This document shows positions 48,465 to 57,953 of a DNA stretch of 64,000 bases, piece by piece; the stretch's first letter is position 1; the number at the start of each line of letters is the position of its first letter. The notes under the pieces were generated by a model, which worked only from the letters and a program-made list of their open reading frames with translations, was not told the DNA's origin and searched no databases. The stretch lies in assembly GCA_029817715.1 (NCBI GenBank), contig JARUPY010000551.1, positions 62,001 to 126,000 of the forward strand. The letters are read 5' to 3'. A program made the position numbers and the translations under genes. The DNA is from Melastoma dodecandrum. Taxonomy: Eukaryota; Streptophyta; Magnoliopsida; Myrtales; Melastomataceae.

Positions 48465-49378
48465 GGTAAAATATACGTATGTAGCTCTAAGTATGGTCAA
48501 ACCTTTTTTTCTATCAACATTTTACTTTGTTATATGAAAATGTCCGCAATTGTTGTATCTTTTTCCTAGCCAATTCGTAACGAGTTACACTTTATCCTAA
48601 CGTGGTAATAATGGCTGACTATGTGTTTCTTGATGTGGATATGTGGCACTATTTATTAAGTGTTCAAATTAAAAAAAGTTAAATATCTCATAGTTGTTTC
48701 TTCCCCAAATTTATTTCCCCAAAACCTAATCCTAATTGCCGTCTTTGCAAACTGGGCACCATTGCCGCCTCCACCACCTCCTCCTCCACCTACAAGACAT
48801 GAAGTCTCACCATTTCCACGCCCGCCGCCTCCGCCTCCTCCACCACTTGCGAGACATGGAGGTGCAACTCAATCTCCATCGCCTCCGCCTCCGCCGCCTA
48901 CCCCTATGAGGCATGGAATCTCATCATCTATGCCTCCTCCTCCACCCTTGAGGCATGGAGTCTCACCACTTTCGCCATCTCCTCCTTCTGGAGCACCACC
49001 CCCTCCACCTCCACCCCCGAGACCTGGAGCACAACCCCCTCTACCTCCGCCCGCGAGCCGCCTATGCCCTCGAGACTTAGAGCCCCACCACCTTCACCTC
49101 GCTAAACCCTAATTGCTTTCGGGAAGAAACAATTAGGGTTAGGTTTTGGGGAAATAAATTTGAGGAAGAAAAAACAATGGGACATCAACTTTTTTTTTTA
49201 ATTTGAACACTTAATAGTACCACATCGGACACCTAGTCGATGTTGCATATTTTATACGTTGTGATTTTTTGTCTAGTAAACGCTGTGACGAATTGGCTAG
49301 GCTAAAGTTATAACACATAGTTACGGATATTTTCAGAAAGTTTGACCATAATTAGGACTATAAACTTATATTTTGCCT
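48465..49378. mobile_element. Pack-MULE-like TIR element with Pro-rich ORF
   Basis: The ends form long imperfect inverted repeats of about 250-280 bases. Left 48,465-48,740 (GGTAAAATATACG..., TATGGTCAAAC, CCTAGCCAATTCGT, TTAAGTGTTCAAATT) pairs with right 49,115-49,378 in reverse complement. Inner ends share CCCCAAATTTATTTCCCC. Between them sits non-repetitive, GC-rich coding-like DNA. The flanks are A-rich, with a possible short TAAAAA duplication, but no clean 9-bp duplication. A captured gene piece between long terminal repeats is the Pack-MULE pattern. Confidence 0.65.
48660..49112 (+). CDS. Proline-rich ORF (formin FH1/extensin-like) inside the TIR element
   Basis: An ORF of 150 codons starts inside the left terminal repeat and is mostly PPPPPP runs spaced by RHG(V/I)S or RHGGA units, ending in a region like [20 protein letters not shown]. 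The repeated RHG units come from a diverged tandem repeat of about 50-60 bases. Such sequence resembles FH1 segments of plant formins, but low complexity makes any homology claim weak. It is probably a captured fragment; whether it is expressed is unknown. Confidence 0.4.
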   Translation: MFKLKKVKYLIVVSSPNLFPQNLILIAVFANWAPLPPPPPPPPPTRHEVSPFPRPPPPPPPPLARHGGATQSPSPPPPPPTPMRHGISSSMPPPPPLRHGVSPLSPSPPSGAPPPPPPPPRPGAQPPLPPPASRLCPRDLEPHHLHLAKP

Positions 49379-49683
49379 AAAAAAAATATTGAGTTTACCA
49401 TCACTTTTCGTAATTTACTAAAGAATACGCCCAAAAAATCTTAATTATTTTAAGTTTTTATGGTAATTTTAAATGATAATTTTGGACAATAAATCAAAAA
49501 TTTTCAAAATTACTGTACTAGTCGACTTTTTTCCGAACCTACACACAGTAATTTCTAAATAATATAATTGAATCATTTGTATCAAAAAGTTTCGCCCCTA
49601 CACTTTTTGTTCAACGTTATTCGTCTGTACTAAGGCTAGACAACATCCATTCCTCCTCTTCCTCGCTCCAAAGAGCCTTGGCC
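49379..49683. other. 5' flank of NHL1-like gene
   Basis: AT-rich sequence directly between the TIR element and the NHL1-like start. The element therefore lies only about 300 bases upstream of this gene. Confidence 0.5.
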
Positions 49684-50304
49684 ATGGCCGACGGCTGCGA
49701 CAAGCATGACGATGAGGGCGGACGGGGCATCCTCTGCGCCGTCTGCACTTGCGTCCTTGTCTTCGGCTTCCTCCTCGTTCTGACCGTACTGCTCGTCTAC
49801 GCCGTCCTCCACCCTCACAAGCCCCGGTTCATCCTCCAGGACGTCACTGTCTACGGCTTCAATGTCTCCATCCCGAACATCCTCACCTCCAGCTTCCAAG
49901 TCACCATCTCCTCCTACAACCCCAACCGGAGGATCGGGATCTACTACGACCACCTCGACCTCTACCTCACCTACCGGGACCAGCAGATCACCCACCCGAC
50001 GTCCCTCCCCCCGTCCTACCAGGGACACAAGGAGACGGACGTGTGGTCTCCCTTCGTTGGGGGTACGGAAGTCCCCGTCGCGCCCTTCAACTCGGTCCCC
50101 CTGGGACAGGACGCGCCCATCGGGAACCTCTCCGTGGTGGTGAAGATTGACGGGCGGGTGCGGTGGAAAGTAGGGACGTTCACGAGCGGGAAGTACCGCC
50201 TCTTCGTGAAGTGCCCGGCATACCTGGCCACAAAGGGTGGGCAGGCGATGGGCGGAGCGGGAATCCTAATGCAGTACGTGGCCAGGTGCAGAGCCAACTT
50301 GTAG
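49684..50304 (+). CDS. NHL1: NHL1-like (NDR1/HIN1-like) LEA2 protein
   Basis: Single-exon ORF of 206 residues; ATG at 49,684 fits the MADG start and the short N-terminus of this type. One membrane segment at about 15-40 (GILCAVCTCVLVFGFLLVLT) follows a short charged N-terminus. The LEA_2 domain carries PRFILQDVTVYGFN, SSYNPNRRIGIYYDHLDLYL, LPPSYQGHKETDVWSPF, VPVAPFNSV and DGRVRWKVGTFTSGKY. These blocks match Arabidopsis NHL1 (At3g11660) from memory very closely. NHL proteins are plasma-membrane proteins tied to pathogen responses and membrane contacts; the molecular activity is not defined. The gene is very GC-rich at third positions compared with its flanks. Confidence 0.92.
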   Translation: MADGCDKHDDEGGRGILCAVCTCVLVFGFLLVLTVLLVYAVLHPHKPRFILQDVTVYGFNVSIPNILTSSFQVTISSYNPNRRIGIYYDHLDLYLTYRDQQITHPTSLPPSYQGHKETDVWSPFVGGTEVPVAPFNSVPLGQDAPIGNLSVVVKIDGRVRWKVGTFTSGKYRLFVKCPAYLATKGGQAMGGAGILMQYVARCRANL

Positions 50305-51441
50305 GAAGAGGAATCAGATCACCGTGGATAATATAATAAACGATCATATTATAAGAAAGCTTGAGCTTGTCCGAAAAGGCACTGAATCCAATCTACTTCC
50401 ATCTTCATTATATTACAGTCAAAACCCATGTCTCCAAATCATTATATGATGGTTTAGAACGAGCAAGTCCTGTCTCATACACGGAATCGAGGTATTGAAG
50501 TTGGGGAGTGTGGGTAGGTGGTTGTTGTCTTTAGTCGTTCCGACAAGGAGCACGACATGTGATGGAGTTGAGGGGACTCTTCCAAATTTAGGTTGTCATT
50601 TACAGGAAAGGGAGGGGTTGGGGGGCAGGAGTCCATTCCTTATCTTCAGACATCACGCATGGGTCAGCCAACCTTAAATCCAGTCCACAGAATGGAAAAG
50701 GTGTTTGTATTTGCGTGTGTAGATAGATAGATTGGACGCACACACCCGACTAGAGTTTTACCACACTGACAGGAAGATAAAAATTTTGATGCCCATAGAG
50801 GAATCGCACTCATCATCACACACCCACCCGACTTGTAAATTTACCATTTGGTCAGTTGGGTCGTAAAATTGAATGCAATTGTCCTTTCTTGGGATCTAAC
50901 TAATCAGGCCCTCGCCCCAATATTCCGACAGGTTATTGGGCCGTTCCACCGCCCAACTCTCCCTCTTAAGGAACTGGTCGGAAAATTTCAAAAATTTGAA
51001 TCGAGAAAGAAACAGTGCAGGGAGGGAGATTCCTCTTGCTTGCTGCCGTCCAAAAAGATTCGTAAAAAGAAGTCGTAGAACCCAATTCACAGCTTAAGTT
51101 CCAAGCAAGAATATACGACATGCCCCCACTCACCTTCCATTAAAGAAGAACTTAAAATCAATGCCTAATTGACTGTATCCCCACTATTTTCTTTTATTAA
51201 GTATATGCACCACGTTATTAATCATTTATACCGTTGACAGAGCCGACCCCATAAAACAAAACAATCAACCCCCCTTCAATTTACAAAAGAAAATTCAAAA
51301 TCCCATCATTTCCTCAATACCATGAATGAATGCATTGATTGACTTCTCAATTAATATAATTAAAAACATAAATAAAATAAGAATTGAGTCATTTGAATTG
51401 CATCCCTACAACTCCGCGTCAAACAAAATCTTCCCAGCGCA
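50305..51441. other. Intergenic region between NHL genes
   Basis: 3' UTR of the NHL1-like gene, then mixed and AT-rich DNA. No gene recognised. Confidence 0.5.
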
Positions 51442-51450
51442 TTTATAAAA
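51442..51450 (+). promoter_or_regulatory. Candidate TATA box of NHL3-like gene
   Basis: TTTATAAAA, about 85 bases before the start codon; the leader after it is A/C-rich. Confidence 0.4.
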
Positions 51451-51532
51451 AAGTAAAAAAAATCCAAAATCCACCAGAGCTACAATCAAATCTCCTCCAG
51501 CCAACACCCACCGAAGGGTTAACACTAACAAG

Positions 51533-52303
51533 ATGGCCTTCTCGCCCGACCAGCACCAGCACCAGCACCTCAACGGGGCATACTACGGCCCCTCCATCCC
51601 CCCCATGGACATGTCCCGCCCACGCCCGCGCCCCCGCTCCTTCCACCGTCCCGGCCGCGGAGGGGGACCTGGGTCCTGCCTTTGCTGCTGCTGCGAGTGC
51701 ATCGGCTGCTGCATATTCCAGCTCATCCTCCAGGTCCTCCTCACCCTCCTCTTCTTCCTCGCCCTCCTCGCCTTCCTCTTCTGGCTCATCTTCCGCCCCA
51801 ACCTCGTCAAGTTCCATGTCACTGGCGCCGCCCTCACCCGTTTCAACCTCTCCTCCGACAACCTCCTCGACTACGGCATCGGCCTCAACCTCACCGTCCG
51901 CAACCCCAACACCCGGATCGGGATCTATTACGACAGCATCGAGGCTAGAACTTCCTACGAGGGCCAACGTTTCGACTCGCTGTACCTGCCTCCCTTCTAC
52001 CAGGGGCACAAGAACACCACGACCCTCGACGGGGTGTTCCAGGGCCAGCAGGCGGTGTCGCTCGACGGCGGGGCGAGGGACGCATACGAGACGGACAAGG
52101 CCAGCGGATCGTACGGGATCGACCTGAAGGTCTACCTCAGGGTGAGGTTCAAGGTGGGGTGGTTCAAGACATTTGGGTTAAAGCCCAGGGTGAGTTGCGG
52201 GTTGAAGGTGCCGTTGACCTCAGCCGGAGGGGGCGGGGGGAGCAACTCCGGCGCAACCTTCGAGACCACCAAGTGCCGCATTGGTTATTGGTGGATATTT
52301 TAA
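51533..52303 (+). CDS. NHL3/YLS9-like LEA2 protein
   Basis: Single-exon ORF of 256 residues. The N-terminus has a His-Gln run (DQHQHQHLNGAYYGPSIPP) and a Gly/Arg/Pro stretch. A Cys cluster GSCLCCCCECIGCCIFQLIL leads into one membrane segment at about 63-87. The LEA_2 domain has LVKFHVTGAALTRFN, LNLTVRNPNTRIGIYYDSIE, LPPFYQGHKNTTTLDGVFQG and VRFKVGWFKT. This is the NHL2/NHL3/YLS9 type, in which the Cys-rich motif before the membrane is a likely S-acylation site. NHL3 in Arabidopsis is a plasma-membrane protein induced by bacteria. Strong GC bias gives long false frames on both strands. Confidence 0.92.
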   Translation: MAFSPDQHQHQHLNGAYYGPSIPPMDMSRPRPRPRSFHRPGRGGGPGSCLCCCCECIGCCIFQLILQVLLTLLFFLALLAFLFWLIFRPNLVKFHVTGAALTRFNLSSDNLLDYGIGLNLTVRNPNTRIGIYYDSIEARTSYEGQRFDSLYLPPFYQGHKNTTTLDGVFQGQQAVSLDGGARDAYETDKASGSYGIDLKVYLRVRFKVGWFKTFGLKPRVSCGLKVPLTSAGGGGGSNSGATFETTKCRIGYWWIF

Positions 52304-53243
52304 ATGTACAAGCAACAACCCTTTTTTAAAATTTTTTGACGCTTTCTGTCATTCAGATTTTGGAATTATTGTTACTTAATCGGGTGGGCGTATCAGCCAA
52401 ATCAGGATCGTTGCACAAATTAAAACTCGCTTTTTCAAGGTGACGAATCAATACAAAATTACTTAATTCGTATATTTTTATGGATTCTTTCCAAAATATT
52501 GTTATGAGATCAGTGATGTGGGTTCTAATCTAAATCGTGTGTTCCAGGAATTGTGGGCTTCATTGAAATATTTTTTTGTAATTGGGTTTTGATAGTTTAA
52601 GGCTCTCATTAACACAAAACACGAAACTTTTATAGTGGTGTGGAAATATCAATCACGTTTCTTACTTTTAATTATGTTCCGGATTAAGTTTTTTTTTGTG
52701 TGCAAAATTTAGCATATACAATTTAATAATGACCATCCGGAGAATATCCGACGTCCCGGAGTCGCTGGCCCAAGGAATTTTCTATGGGCCTCCAATATTA
52801 TCAGAGTTCCCCATGCATCTATCTTCCCATCATCATGAATCTCCTTGTCATAATGATCTGATGATCCTCCACCCAGCACCAATTTATTCTCTTTGAAAAC
52901 GTACAATGTAGTCGGACATAATGATTCTGATTAGTGTTTAACGTACTAACAATTGTTTTGGCAGGTTTCCTAAATATTCCTTTCGAGTCAAGCAAGTCTA
53001 AAGGTGAGAATGATGTCAAGGATTTCTTGTCTAGACCTATAAGAAGGTACCTGCTTTACAAGCATACGCATGTTCACCGCCATTTTTATTTTATTTTTTT
53101 TGGTAAAAAGGGAGATTGATTGATGGATGCGTGTTTAGGTGCAACGCGAAATACTACAATTCAATTCAGATACACGGAAAGTCCTGATGTAGTAGGTCTA
53201 GAATGTGATCAGGAGGGTTAAAGAATATGGTTGATTGCTCCAC
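52304..53243. other. 3' flank and AT-rich spacer
   Basis: 3' UTR of the NHL3-like gene and AT-rich DNA. No gene seen. Confidence 0.5.
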
Positions 53244-53486
53244 CTATAGTAGTGCCTCTTTCGTTAATTTGTCCGTCACCTTGTTTTTCTCTCTTACGAT
53301 GTAGGATATGGTGTAATCCTTTAGCTCACAGCACAACAGTTTGCATTTTGCCTCAATAGGGGCAATTAGTGAGTTAGGATGTTGTTCTCCTCTGAGGTAG
53401 TGGAGTAGAACTTCCGCGTGTATCTGGATGGCCAAGTAGGTAATTCCAACGGTCTTTGCAAGGGTCAGTCCCTCATATAGGGACAA
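53244..53486 (-). mobile_element. LINE RNase H fragment
   Basis: An 80-codon open frame on the minus strand reads as the C-terminal half of a plant LINE RNase H (RVT_3) domain: LYEGLTLAKTVGITYLAIQI for the Glu helix and strand, then YTISYIVREKNKVTDKLTKE for the HVxREANxVADxLAKxA end. No other LINE domain is seen nearby, so it is an isolated scrap. Confidence 0.65.
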
Positions 53487-54962
53487 AGCTTGAGCTATGA
53501 GACTACCACTTTTATTGACATGTTATCAACTTCCTTCTTCACCCACAGAGGTTATCTCACTTTCCCGTTTCCCTTTTTGCAAAAATATTTTCAAAATTTG
53601 ACTTTAAATTATGATTTTAGCGAGTTAGGGTCAATATGAAATACTGAGTTTTGCATACCAAATCACCATTATCAATTATCAATTGAAACCCTTTGTTACG
53701 AAGATTTTCCACAACTTCTGGGACAATCAAGATCATCATTCTCCACTCAAATCAGAAAATAACAACACTCAAAATAAGAATAGGCAGGATGAAGCAAAAG
53801 ACAGAAAAACCATTAGCCAAATACCTCAAGAATCTTCTTAGACAGGGATTCCAATTCCAATAAAATAGAGATGAATGAGATACCATAGAATTCATTTGAG
53901 CTCGTTCTGAAATTCTTTCGAGAGTGGGATGATATAGAAAAAGGACATTCATGAGCAAGTCCAATTGGCTCTCACAAGGCTGTCCCGCTGTCAAAAAAAG
54001 TCCTCCAATCAATCTCTCCGAGCAGTTTCTAGCTTTTTCCCCAGTTCCCGAAAATACAGTCGTGAGCATGAATCATTAGTGGGAAATTCTAGAGGATAGG
54101 CAGGTCCACATGCTAATTGCTATTTCAGCTTTCCCACCAGCTTTATGGGATCATTCCGGAGAGAATCTCTATGCTACATGACACCACAATGATCAAAGCA
54201 CCAAAAGGTATTCAAATAAATTCCATTTCTTAAATCATGCTCATATTGTAATATTTCTTTTTTCTTTCTCTTGAAAGGGTAGTTGGAGGATCTTTTATGT
54301 TACAAATGCATAGTTTAGTCCATATATCTAATGCGGATGTTTGGTTTGCGGTATCAAAAAGGTAAAGGAAAGAAACAGAAGGGGTAATGGAATGGCCACC
54401 TCTTTCCCAACTCTAAAGAACGTCACTTCATCTTAAATGAATGCGATTGAATGAATTTTATTCCATTCCAAGCTTCCCTTGTTTGACTTGTCTAGCGGAA
54501 TGGAACAAATATTACATTACATCCCTCTCGACGTTAAGCGAACCGAACACAATGAATGTTTTGGGATGAAGACGAATAAATTCAACATCGCGACATTGAT
54601 GACAAGTTTGTCGGACTAGGGAGTGTGAAAACGGCAATTGGAGGAGAGCGTTGATCTTTCCGCACGTGGGAGCCACGTGCTGTTTGGTATGAAATTCGAA
54701 TCACAATTTTCTCATGTGAAATAATAATAAGATCGAAAGAAACCATTCGATTACCAACGTCCTAACTAGTTCAAAATCTGATTTCCTAAATTAAACTTTC
54801 AGCTAATGTTTAACTAGAGATGCATTCCTCAACTAATATTGTGTTTGGGAGCATGGAAAATCCTAAATTTCAAAATTTCTTTCTTATTTTTTTTCTTCCT
54901 TTTCTTAAGTTTCCAAACAAGACTTAAGAAAAGAAAACCAAGCCAAAAAGCTTATATATATT
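53487..54962. other. Intergenic region
   Basis: It includes a minus-strand open frame of 105 codons at 53,752-54,069 with two hydrophobic stretches and no recognised family. The rest is AT-rich. Confidence 0.35.
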
Positions 54963-55810
54963 AGGTCAAATGATCAATTTTATCCCAAAGTTTGGCTATT
55001 TTTTCCCGATCTATATTAAACTTTACAAAATATCATCACGCATCATAACGTTTGGCCGTTATATCAATTTTAATCACCGTTAACCGAAGGGGGATGACGG
55101 AATCATACGTGGCACCCAGGTGGCCAGTAATGACGGTGGGTTTTCTTTTTTGCCGTATCTCGTCCGCACGTTGCTTGCTCTGGTTAACCTACCAGAACTC
55201 GGCTTCCAGCTCCCTCCCGAATTTCTCCGTCGCCGTTGACCTCGACTGCATTACCATCGCCCTCGCCATCGTCAGCATCTGGTATGCTGACGCGTAGTCC
55301 TTGAAGTCCACCAGCCTCCTCGCCTCAGCTATCGCCCTCGTCGTTATTAATAGGTTCCTCAACCGTTCTATCCTCGGGTCCGACGACTTCGCGCCATGAA
55401 GCCTTGCACCAGTGTCTTCCTCTCCGATCCCCCCACACCTTCTGATTTCTCACTTTTGATTTTTTTTTTTCAAAAAATATAATAATAGTTTTCTTAAATC
55501 TAGTTTTGCTACATTTTTAATTTATATTTTTGTTTTAATTTTATTTTTTTTGTCCTTGTGAAATGGAAAGGGGAGACGGTGGGTTTTTTTTTGTCTTTTT
55601 GTCCATGTCATGCTCAGTCAGCAATTTAACGGTGGACAAACGGCGTTACTGGTCACTTGGATGCCAGTAGGATTCCGTCATCCCCTTCGGCTAATGGTGG
55701 TTTAAAATTGATATAACGACCAAACGTTAGGATGCGTGATGATATTTTGTGAAGTTTAGGATAAATCGGAAAAAAATGTCAAACTTTGAGGTAGAATTGA
55801 TCATTTGGCC
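54963..55810. mobile_element. Long-TIR Pack-MULE-like element A
   Basis: The two ends are inverted repeats of about 190-230 bases. Left (GGTCAAATGATCAATTTTA..., CAAAATATCATCACGCATC, CGTTATATCAATTTTAA) pairs with the reverse complement of the right end at about 55,590-55,810. The middle is GC-rich and carries a gene fragment. A clean target-site duplication is not visible. A second member of the family lies 1.1 kb downstream. Confidence 0.7.
55192..55430 (-). pseudogene. Captured fragment resembling a WAV3-type VWA-RING E3 ligase
   Basis: On the minus strand an uninterrupted frame reads GARLHGAKSSDPRIERLRNL, then TTRAIAEARRLVDFKDYASA, then MLTMARAMVMQSRS and FGRELEAEFW followed by a stop. This resembles the C-terminal helical region of plant WAV3/WAVH proteins (VWA plus RING ligases, At2g38970 type), where RIxRLRN...RAIAESRRL...AxxLLxSARAL recurs. 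The fragment lies wholly inside the long-TIR element, so it is most simply a captured piece. The identification is from memory and should be read as probable. Confidence 0.5.
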
Positions 55811-56917
55811 TTGATAAAAATGTAAGGTAAAATAAATTCAACCGTCTACTTTTATATAATTCTTTTATTTATAATTTGTCAAAGTAAAAATAAATAATTT
55901 CTTTTGTGATAGGGATCAACTTCCTGTTGTCCAAACCAAAGGAGTTTTCAGTCTCAGGCGTTTTCTTTTCCATGTTAATAGTTTTTTATAGACGTGTTTG
56001 GCTTTTGTACCCGGAGAATTCGCCGGCAAGTAATTTTAGCACCACTCCGGCCAATATTAGATAATATTGCTACAATGGTGAAAAAAAAAAGTTATTTAAG
56101 TTCTCATTTTCGAATACCAACGGCCGTCTTCCGAAGTGTTTGTCATATTTTAGTTTACGTGGACTCGACTTATCTTATGGTCGTCGTGAGTTATAAGGAA
56201 TCATGTACTACGTCTTACAAAAATTTCAAGAAAAGAAAGAATAAATTAATTAAATAAATAAAGCTAGAATTAGGACATTGCGCCCTAAAATGGGACGGGC
56301 ACAAGAAATTATGAGGTTAGTATGGTACACCCTATTTCATGTTTTTTTTTGTGAATAAGTAATAATATGATGTGAATATGGGAATTAACGACTGGGATTT
56401 TTGGGGGGGTTTCTGTGTCGTATTATGTGGTCGTTTTCAACCCGGTAGGGAGTGGAATTGGAAGGAATGGGGATTTTATTTTTTGACGTGGAGAGAAAAC
56501 ATGTCAGCTCTGGTTTACAATTAATTTACTCGTTTGTTTTTTAATTCTCCTGTATTCTTAAACTCAACGTAACATTCTTTTTTTTCATTATTAAATTATC
56601 ATACTCATTAAAATTTTTATCTTTATTTTATAAAACGCATAAAATATCGATTTGTTCTCTATCATCAGCCGTATATATTCATTCGTATGTCACGTTTAGT
56701 TTCGCTAGTTGGGCGTTTTCATAGCACTGGGAGTCAAAAATCTGGTTAGTAAGTTCGAATCATAAAAAAGATACAGTTTTCACCTGTCAAAATTCTGCAG
56801 TTAGATAACAGCGTGTATTTTATATATTTTTATTTTTAGCGGTAGAAAGATAAACTTCTATCGCAAACAGCTATATATATATACATAGTATATATACTTG
56901 ATTTTCTTACGTGTTCG
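55811..56917. other. AT-rich spacer between the two TIR elements
   Basis: No gene or known repeat recognised. It contains a short AT microsatellite near 56,870-56,895. Confidence 0.5.
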
Positions 56918-57953
56918 ATATACCCCAAATCTTTCAAAATATAACCACACATCCTACAGTTTGAACGTTATATCAATTTTAACCACCGTTATCCGAATAA
57001 GATGACGGAAGTCTACGTGGCACCCACTTAGCACGTTACTACTCCGTCTGCCCACCGTTAAACTGCTGACTAGGCATGATATATCCATCTTTCCTCGTCC
57101 AAACCCAAAACCTAACCACCCCAACGCACCCGACCCGACAACTTCACCACCGAATGGTGGGGGACCCAGGAATCGAATAAACAGTAGAACCCAACCTTTT
57201 AGAAAACTTCTTTCCCCTGATGACCCATTTGCAATCCATGGAACAACTCCTCACTCCCCCACAAAAAAATAAGACCAATCCCAAATAAACCCACGTTTCG
57301 GGGAAAAGGAAAAGCCAATGACTAACAGGCGTGCAAGGACAAGGGTCCTCCAAGATGAGCCCAGAACTAATCGAACAAAGACCAGACCAGACCAAGACAT
57401 AAACTTTCCTTTCATTCTTATCTAGCAAAAAAACAGGAACTCACCGAAATCGTTCAGGCAGGCATTTGGAGGGCAGGGGAAAACGGAAGAATGGAACAAG
57501 GGAGGGGGTGATTTTTTTTACTGTGAAAACATTTAACGAATGATTCGCCTCTTTCTCTTGCCCCCCTAAAAATCCTTTAAGCTAATTTCCCGTCCGAAAT
57601 CGACGACGACGAAGAGGGGGGAGAGGTGGGAAGCAAGACAGGAAGAACCCTACGAAGGAATAATAAAGTAGGAAAAATAGTAACGACCACATCCTCCTCA
57701 ACGACCGATCTGACGGGGGTGCCCGGTGTCATGCCACGTCGGCGCCATGCAATGTCCAGTCAGCAGTTTGACGATGGGCTGATGGAGTAACGTGTCAAGT
57801 GGGCGCCATGTAGACTTTTGTCAGCTGATTCGATTAACGATAGTTGAAATTGATATAATGGCCAAATATTAAGATATGTGATGATATTTTAAAAAGTTTA
57901 GGGTAAATAAAAAAAGACAACCAAACTTTATGATAGAATCGATCATTTGGCCC
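56918..57953. mobile_element. Long-TIR Pack-MULE-like element B
   Basis: It has the same terminal family as element A. The left end (CAAAATATAACCACACATCC, GTTATATCAATTTTAACCAC) matches the reverse complement of the right end at about 57,725-57,953, which ends in GATCATTTGGCC as in element A. The outermost 40 bases or so are changed or missing on the left. The interior (57,070-57,720) differs from element A and read on the minus strand looks like a 5' leader, CTTCGTCGTCGTCGA-rich, then a possible exon end AACGATTTCG followed by GTGAGT. Confidence 0.65.

Noticed and set aside
49636..50150. Acidic minus-strand and Pro-rich + frames over the NHL1-like gene
   Set aside because: Shadows caused by strong GC3 bias.
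51384..52127. 247-codon Ser/Pro/Thr-rich + frame over the NHL3-like gene
   Set aside because: It is the +1 shadow of GC3-rich codons; the NHL frame has all the family blocks.
53752..54069. 105-codon minus-strand frame as an organellar gene fragment
   Set aside because: I compared it mentally with common chloroplast and mitochondrial membrane proteins and found no match.
57144..57428. 94-codon minus-strand frame in element B as a real gene
   Set aside because: No family resemblance; the splice-like structure nearby suggests it crosses captured intron sequence.
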